From NCBI GenBank assembly GCA_027311205.1, contig DAICZI010000033.1, forward strand, positions 1 to 9,997: 9,997 nucleotides of DNA, written 5' to 3'. Origin of the DNA: Beijerinckiaceae bacterium (GTDB lineage Bacteria; Pseudomonadota; Alphaproteobacteria; Rhizobiales; Beijerinckiaceae). The stretch's first letter is position 1, and each line of letters opens with the position of its first letter. The notes below the pieces were generated by a model. That model was given only the letters and a program-made list of their open reading frames with translations. It did not search any database and had not been told where the DNA came from. A program made the translations under genes and the position numbers. This document shows positions 5,791 to 9,997 of this stretch, in pieces.

Positions 5791-7404
5791 TCACGCTTGC
5801 GCGTCCTCCAGGATCATCGCAGAGGCTTTCTCGCCGATCATGATGGCGGCGGCATTGGTATTGCCAGAGACCAGGGTTGGCATGATGGAGGCGTCAGCGA
5901 CTCGCAGGCCGACAATGCCGATTACCCGCAAGCGCGGATCGACGACCGCCATCGCGTCAGTGCCCATTTTGCATGTGCCAACCGGATGATAGATTGTGGT
6001 GGCGGTCTGGCGGATAAAGGCCAGGTAATCACGATCAGACTCCACGGCTGGTCCGGGCCGCAGTTCGGCTTTGACAAAGCGGTTCAGCGGTGCGGTCTGT
6101 GTCAGCCGACGCGCCAGCCGCAGCCCGGCAATGGCGACATCCTGATCCAGTTTCGTTGCGAGATAATTGGGATAGATCAGCGGCGGGTCATCAGCTGACG
6201 CCGTTGCCGTCACGATCCTGCCCCGACTTTCGGGCCGCAACTGACACACCGAAGCGGTAAAGGCTGCATAGGAATGCAAGCCCTTGCCCGGCTCGTCGCT
6301 CGACAGGGGCTGAATGTGGAACTGGATGTCCGGCGTATCGAGGCCCGGTGCAGATCGTGCGAAAATCGCCACCTGGCTCGCCCCCATACTCATCGGACCC
6401 CTGCGCCACAAAGCGTATTCCAATCCAATGCGCAATTTAAGCAGCGGATTGTTGACTTCGTTGTTGAGCGTTGGTCGCGTGCTGGCATAAACACAGCGCA
6501 CCTGCAGGTGGTCTTGCAAATTCTCACCGACTCCTGGCGCGTCATGCAAGACGGGAATCCCCGCCTGAGCCAGTTGCGCGGCAGGGCCAATGCCCGACAA
6601 GGCCAGCAATTGGGGTGAATGGACAGCCCCCGCCGAAAGGATGATTTCCCTGCCAGCGAAGGCGCGCTGCTCCACGCCATTGTGCCTGAACGCCAGTCCG
6701 ACCGCCCGCCGACCTTCCAGAACGATCTGCCGGGCCTGGGCATTTGTGATCACAAGAAGATTGGGACGATGACGCGCGGGTCGCAAAAACGCCACCGCCG
6801 CGCTGCAACGCCAACCATTGCGGGCCGTCAACTGAAAATAGCCAGCGCCTTCCTGCTGCGGGCCATTAAAGTCGGAATTGTGCGGAATTCCAAGATGGGA
6901 GGCTGCTTCAATATAGGCATCACAAATATCCCGCCGGACTCGCATATCTGAAACGCTGAGCGGGCCGCCGGTACCGTGAAAGTCATCAGCGCCGCGCTCC
7001 TGATTCTCGGAGGCCATGAAAAACGGCAGAACGTCTTCATAGGACCAGCCTGTGCAGCCGAGCTGACGCCATTGATCAAAATCAGCGCTCTGGCCACGGA
7101 TATAAAGCAGACCATTGATCGAGCTTGAGCCGCCCAGAACCTTGCCGCGCGGCCAGGACAGGCTGCGACCATTGATCCCCGCATCCGGCTGTGTGCGCAG
7201 GCACCAGTCGGTGCGAGGATTGTGCATGGTTTTGAAATAGCCCACCGGGATGTGGATCCATGGGTTCGTATCACGAGGGCCAGCCTCGATCAGCAAAACC
7301 CTGGTGCGGGCATCTGCTGACAGGCGGTTGGCCAGCACGCAGCCCGCAGATCCCGCACCCACGATGATATAGTCAAACCTTAAATCGCCGATGATTGTTG
7401 ACAT
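5791..7404 (-). CDS. GMC-family FAD alcohol dehydrogenase; candidate isethionate dehydrogenase (IseJ-like)
   Basis: This is a full-length 537-residue glucose-methanol-choline oxidoreductase, annotated in many genomes as choline dehydrogenase. The FAD-binding motif is DYIIVGAGSAGCVLANRL (11-28). GMC signature 1 is PRGKVLGGSSSINGLLYIRG (85-104) and signature 2 is GREIILSAGAVHSPQLLALS (251-270). The catalytic His473 is in YHPVGTCKMG and Asn517 in SGNTNAAA. There is no signal peptide or obvious membrane helix. The family oxidises a primary or secondary alcohol with FAD and passes electrons to a quinone, cytochrome or oxygen. The gene starts 7 bases after the transporter stop and shares its transcript, with xsc divergent next to it. 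Isethionate dehydrogenase IseJ of Cupriavidus necator belongs to this family and feeds Xsc, so isethionate to sulfoacetaldehyde is the likely reaction (inference). Choline or another alcohol is the alternative. No terminator was found after the stop. Confidence 0.92.
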   Translation of the reverse strand: MSTIIGDLRFDYIIVGAGSAGCVLANRLSADARTRVLLIEAGPRDTNPWIHIPVGYFKTMHNPRTDWCLRTQPDAGINGRSLSWPRGKVLGGSSSINGLLYIRGQSADFDQWRQLGCTGWSYEDVLPFFMASENQERGADDFHGTGGPLSVSDMRVRRDICDAYIEAASHLGIPHNSDFNGPQQEGAGYFQLTARNGWRCSAAVAFLRPARHRPNLLVITNAQARQIVLEGRRAVGLAFRHNGVEQRAFAGREIILSAGAVHSPQLLALSGIGPAAQLAQAGIPVLHDAPGVGENLQDHLQVRCVYASTRPTLNNEVNNPLLKLRIGLEYALWRRGPMSMGASQVAIFARSAPGLDTPDIQFHIQPLSSDEPGKGLHSYAAFTASVCQLRPESRGRIVTATASADDPPLIYPNYLATKLDQDVAIAGLRLARRLTQTAPLNRFVKAELRPGPAVESDRDYLAFIRQTATTIYHPVGTCKMGTDAMAVVDPRLRVIGIVGLRVADASIMPTLVSGNTNAAAIMIGEKASAMILEDAQA

Positions 7405-7411
7405 TGCGACT

Positions 7412-8752
7412 TCACGAACCCGCTGGCATGGCTCGATCCCGCAGCATCATGGCACCCTGCGCCCTTGGCACCCGCATCATCAGGACCGAGACGAAGCTGA
7501 TGAGACTGACAAGCAGCATGTAAATGACGATATACCATGGGCTGCCATGATTTTTCTGGAGCAGGATCGTCGCAACGATCGGCGTCAATCCGCTCGCGAA
7601 TATGCCTGAAAACTGATAGGCAAATGAAACCCCGGTGTAGCGCACATTCGCCCCGAACTGGCTCGCAAACAGCGAAGATTCCGGCCCGTAAACCAGCGGA
7701 TAGGCGAGCGACAGCGGCACGACAATCGACAGCCAGACCAGATAGGGATGCGCGCTGCCGTAGGCTTGCATGACAGCGAAGGATGCAAAGGTTGTCAGGC
7801 CAACCAGAATGCATCCGATGGCAAAGACCTGCTTCATGCCATACCGATCCGCCAGGGCCCCAGAAATCAGGATGAAGGGAATCATCAGCGCCGACGCCAG
7901 TATGACGCCCCCCAGCGCGAAGCCCTGGGTCAGATGCAAAGTGCCAACCACATAGGGAATGATGAAAATTCCAAACATGTTGAAGCAGGCTCCTTCGACG
8001 TAGCGCGCTCCAAGCGTCAGCACTATGGCGCGCGGGTATTGTCGAAACATGTCCAGCGCGGGCAAGGTCGAGCGCTTGTCTTCTGCGAGCAATTTAAGAA
8101 ATTCCGGCGATTCCATAACCCGCAACCGGATGAACAGGCCCACCGCGACCAATATGGCGCTGAGCAGAAAAGCCAACCGCCAACCCCACGCCATGAACTG
8201 CGCGTGCGGCATGAAATTGAGCAGGGCCACCATGCCAGCGCTTGACATGAGGCCCGCGGGCACGCCCAATTGCGGAAACGAGCCAAAATAGCTGCGGCGG
8301 TTTGCTGGCGAATGCTCGATGGCCAAAACCACGGCACCGCCCCATTCCCCGCCAATGCCGATGCCTTGCAGGATGCGCAAAAGCAACAGCAGCAGTGGTG
8401 CAGCAATGCCCAGGGTTGCATAACCAGGAAGCGCGCCGATCAGGAATGTCGCAACGCCCATGATCAGCAGCGTCAGGATCAGCACTTTCTTGCGACCAAT
8501 CCGGTCACCAAAGTGACCGAAAATCAAGCCGCCGACCGGGCGAGCAACAAACCCGATAGCAAATGTCGTATACGACAGCAGTGTTCCGACGATTGGATTG
8601 ACCGTTGGAAAGAATACTTTGTTTAGCACCAAGGTTGCTAGAACACCAAACAAGAAAAAATCATACCATTCAATCATGGTTCCTATAGCGCTGGCCATGG
8701 CAATGCGACGAATTTTCGCTTCGTCAGTTGCGGAAGTGTAAGTCTGGCTCAT
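7412..8752 (-). CDS. MHS-family major facilitator transporter; candidate isethionate importer (IseU-like)
   Basis: The 446-residue protein is an inner-membrane symporter of the metabolite:H+ symporter group (ShiA/ProP/KgtP-like). The family hallmarks are IGTMIEWYDFFLFG in the first helix (about 23-36), the MFS loop motif GHFGDRIGRKKVL (79-91) and RILQGIGIGGEWGGA (126-140). The hydrophobic pattern fits 12 helices. The frame is open upstream to 8998, but the true start is the ATG at 8752: it has a perfect AGGAGG five bases away and matches the family N-terminus, whereas the upstream part has no transporter features. The gene precedes the GMC dehydrogenase with a 7 bp gap, so the pair is probably co-translated. 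With xsc divergent, a sulfonate such as isethionate is the most likely cargo; in Cupriavidus necator isethionate import is attributed to an MFS protein, IseU. The family call is firm, the substrate inferred. Confidence 0.9.
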   Translation of the reverse strand: MSQTYTSATDEAKIRRIAMASAIGTMIEWYDFFLFGVLATLVLNKVFFPTVNPIVGTLLSYTTFAIGFVARPVGGLIFGHFGDRIGRKKVLILTLLIMGVATFLIGALPGYATLGIAAPLLLLLLRILQGIGIGGEWGGAVVLAIEHSPANRRSYFGSFPQLGVPAGLMSSAGMVALLNFMPHAQFMAWGWRLAFLLSAILVAVGLFIRLRVMESPEFLKLLAEDKRSTLPALDMFRQYPRAIVLTLGARYVEGACFNMFGIFIIPYVVGTLHLTQGFALGGVILASALMIPFILISGALADRYGMKQVFAIGCILVGLTTFASFAVMQAYGSAHPYLVWLSIVVPLSLAYPLVYGPESSLFASQFGANVRYTGVSFAYQFSGIFASGLTPIVATILLQKNHGSPWYIVIYMLLVSLISFVSVLMMRVPRAQGAMMLRDRAMPAGS

Positions 8753-8757
8753 GATTT

Positions 8758-8763
8758 CCTCCT
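8758..8763 (-). promoter_or_regulatory. Ribosome-binding site of the MHS transporter
   Basis: AGGAGG on the minus strand is a perfect Shine-Dalgarno core, 5 bases before the ATG at 8752. It decides the start of the transporter against the upstream in-frame ATG at 8998. Confidence 0.9.
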
Positions 8764-8781
8764 GATGTTTTTTTGGTTGTC

Positions 8782-8797
8782 GTCCATTTTGATGGAC
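8782..8797. promoter_or_regulatory. Operator-like palindrome GTCCAT-N4-ATGGAC
   Basis: GTCCAT (8782-8787) and ATGGAC (8792-8797) are perfect inverted half-sites around TTTG. The site lies 29 bases upstream of the transporter ATG, in its leader or promoter, a position where a dimeric repressor or activator could act. Its CCAT...ATGG core also occurs in the palindrome at 8973-8989. The regulator gene is not in the window. Confidence 0.45.
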
Positions 8798-8879
8798 CGT
8801 TTCAAAATCCCTTGCCTGTACGTCGAAAAATATGAGGCGGATGTCTAACTGTCCGACGAATTCCCCTGCCCGATCAGTC

Positions 8880-8896
8880 AGCACCCTCGCGGTGCT
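8880..8896. repeat. Short perfect hairpin, AGCACC-CTCGC-GGTGCT
   Basis: Six-base perfect arms surround a 5-base loop in the middle of the divergent region. No T-run follows on either strand, so it is not a typical terminator. It could be a protein-binding site or chance. Confidence 0.35.
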
Positions 8897-8972
8897 CGGT
8901 TGCGGACCTCGTCCTTCGCCGACACTCCCGATGCACCCTGGCCTCCATGACCGTCTGACCAGAACCGCCATA

Positions 8973-8989
8973 ATTCCATTCAATGGGAT
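8973..8989. promoter_or_regulatory. Operator-like imperfect palindrome ATTCCATT-C-AATGGGAT
   Basis: Seven of eight arm positions are complementary around a single central base. The core CCATT/AATGG resembles that of the palindrome at 8782-8797, suggesting two sites for one regulator, one near each divergent gene. It lies about 25 to 40 bases upstream of the candidate xsc promoter. Confidence 0.42.
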
Positions 8990-9001
8990 ATTTTTCACTT
9001 G

Positions 9002-9018
9002 TCAATGATAATTATTGA
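9002..9018. promoter_or_regulatory. AT-rich palindrome TCAAT-N7-ATTGA
   Basis: TCAAT (9002-9006) and ATTGA (9014-9018) are exact inverted half-sites; the overlapping ATAATTAT is itself palindromic. It overlaps the candidate -35 region of xsc and sits 12 bases from the palindrome at 8973-8989, so it may be part of the same control site. Confidence 0.4.
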
Positions 9019-9043
9019 TCTCGGTTCGTTGGCGTGCAATATT
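9015..9043 (+). promoter_or_regulatory. Weak candidate promoter of xsc
   Basis: TTGATC (9015-9020) is followed after 17 bases by AATATT (9038-9043). Both boxes match the sigma-70 consensus only in part. Transcription would start near 9050, giving a leader of about 57 bases with GGAGAGG at 9091-9097 as ribosome-binding site. If correct, the palindrome at 9002-9018 would overlap the -35 box. Confidence 0.28.
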
Positions 9044-9106
9044 TCGCGGGAGAGTGAGCCGGGCCCAAAGTCCGTGTCAACTTTGGATGTGGAGAGGACG
9101 CACGCT

Positions 9107-9997
9107 ATGAGAATGACGACGGAAGAGGCCTTCGTAAAAGTGCTGCAGATGCATGGAATCGAACATGCCTTTGGCATTATCGGTTCCGCATTCATGCCCA
9201 TCTCGGACCTCTTCCCCCAAGCTGGAATCACCTTCTGGGACGTGGCGCACGAGACAAATGGTGGCCTGATCTGCGATGGTTACACCCGCACCACCGGCAA
9301 GATGGGCATGGCCATAGCGCAAAATGGTCAGGGCGTCACAGGCTTTGTCACCGCCGTCAAGACAGCCTATTGGAACCATACCCCGATGCTGCTGGTAACC
9401 CCGCAGGCGGCGAACCGCACCATCGGCCAAGGCGGCTTCCAGGAAGTAGAGCAGATGGCGCTGTTTCGCGACATGGTCTGCTATCAGGAAGAGGTGCGCG
9501 ATCCGGCCCGCGTGCCCGAAGTGCTCAACCGCGTCATCGCCAAGGCAAAACGGCTCTCCGCACCTGCCCAGATCAACATTCCGCGCGATTTCTGGACGCA
9601 GGTGATCGACGTGCCCATGCCCGCCATGGTCGAATTCGAACGTCCGTCGGGCGGCATCAAAGCCATCGCTGAAGCAGCAAAACTGCTGTCCGAGGCGAAA
9701 TTCCCGGTCATCCTGTCCGGGGCGGGGGTGGTGCTCGCCAATGCCATTCCTGCCTGCGCGGCGCTGGCGGAAAGGCTCGACGCGCCAGTCTGCAATAATT
9801 ACCAGCACAATGACAGTTTCCAAGGCAGTCATCGTCTGGCTGTCGGCCCGCTCGGCTACAATGGCTCGAAGGCGGCCATGGACCTGGTGGCAAAGGCGGA
9901 TGTTATTCTCGCACTGGGCACTCGGCTTAATCCGTTCTCGACCCTGCCCGGCTATGGCATCGACTATTGGCCGCAGGAAGCCAGGATCATCCAGGTT
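9107..9997 (+). CDS. xsc: Sulfoacetaldehyde acetyltransferase Xsc, 3' truncated by the window
   Basis: Xsc is a thiamine diphosphate enzyme that converts sulfoacetaldehyde and phosphate to acetyl phosphate and sulfite, the desulfonation step of taurine and isethionate degradation. The visible 297 residues, about half of a protein of roughly 600, match the family closely: MTTEEAFVKVLQMHGIEHAF, SAFMPISDLFP, TAVKTAYWNHTP, GQGGFQEVEQMALF, PAQINIPRDFWTQVID and GTRLNPFSTLPGYGIDYWP. Glu49 in AHETNGG is the expected cofactor-activating glutamate. The pyrimidine-binding domain (about 1-165) is complete and the central domain is under way at the edge. The start at 9107 has GGAGAGG nine bases upstream; the ATG at 9113 is a possible alternative. 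Text from memory of other Xsc proteins has QNGPG where this one has QNGQG (72-76). The gene is divergent from the transporter/dehydrogenase pair that could supply sulfoacetaldehyde. A phosphotransacetylase gene and a regulator may follow outside the window. Confidence 0.93.
   Translation, partial: MRMTTEEAFVKVLQMHGIEHAFGIIGSAFMPISDLFPQAGITFWDVAHETNGGLICDGYTRTTGKMGMAIAQNGQGVTGFVTAVKTAYWNHTPMLLVTPQAANRTIGQGGFQEVEQMALFRDMVCYQEEVRDPARVPEVLNRVIAKAKRLSAPAQINIPRDFWTQVIDVPMPAMVEFERPSGGIKAIAEAAKLLSEAKFPVILSGAGVVLANAIPACAALAERLDAPVCNNYQHNDSFQGSHRLAVGPLGYNGSKAAMDLVAKADVILALGTRLNPFSTLPGYGIDYWPQEARIIQV

Larger units (their letters stand above)
8753..9106. other. Divergent regulatory region between the transporter/GMC pair and xsc
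   Basis: These 354 bases hold no gene that I can support. They must carry both divergent promoters, and they contain three palindromes and one short hairpin, listed separately. The right third is AT-rich (8970-9045), as expected for promoter DNA. A minus-strand frame extending the transporter to 8998 is rejected as coding. Confidence 0.7.

Noticed and set aside
5719..6198. Continuation of the IstB frame to 6198 on the + strand
   Set aside because: Past 5718 the translation no longer resembles IstB, and from 5791 it is antisense to the GMC gene, which has all its motifs.
8753..8998. 82-codon N-terminal extension of the MHS transporter frame
   Set aside because: It has no transporter features, and the perfect AGGAGG before the ATG at 8752 plus the family N-terminus fix the shorter start.
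9077..9832. 251-codon minus-strand frame opposite xsc
   Set aside because: His/Arg/Gly-rich antisense translation; the + strand matches Xsc along the whole stretch.
1..9997. CRISPR array, tRNA or rRNA genes
   Set aside because: I saw no regularly spaced repeats, no cloverleaf and no rRNA sequence in the window.

Overview
The window is chromosomal DNA from an alphaproteobacterium, most likely of the order Hyphomicrobiales. I infer this from the moderately high G+C coding sequence, the Anbu-type protease cluster and the protein sequence flavour; no rRNA or tRNA marker confirms it.

Left part (1-2627, + strand): three tightly packed genes form one operon. The first is an alpha-E domain protein, open at the left edge and probably the C-terminal half of a circularly permuted ATP-grasp/alpha-E fusion. 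Next come a transglutaminase-like cysteine protease homologue and an Anbu proteasome-like peptidase. This set is a known conserved gene neighbourhood, predicted to make and process a peptide-like or amide-linked product. Its substrate is not known.

Middle part (2628-5790): a gene-poor zone of about 3.1 kb. It holds a decayed tetratricopeptide-repeat gene fragment (minus strand, in-frame stops), an inverted repeat, two small exported proteins on the minus strand (a putative lipoprotein and a FecR-like protein with a signal peptide and a C-terminal membrane segment), and a C-terminal scrap of an IS21-family IstB ATPase. The long gene-free stretches, the broken gene and the IS remnant suggest an accessory region with past insertion and decay.

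Right part (5791-9997): a GMC-family FAD alcohol dehydrogenase and an MHS-type major facilitator transporter lie on the minus strand 7 bp apart. Divergent from them, across a 354 bp regulatory region with several palindromes, is the first half of xsc (sulfoacetaldehyde acetyltransferase). By analogy with characterised isethionate degradation clusters (transporter IseU, dehydrogenase IseJ, then Xsc), I infer that the transporter imports isethionate, the GMC enzyme oxidises it to sulfoacetaldehyde, and Xsc splits that into acetyl phosphate and sulfite. Xsc is recognised with high confidence. The isethionate assignment for its two neighbours is contextual.
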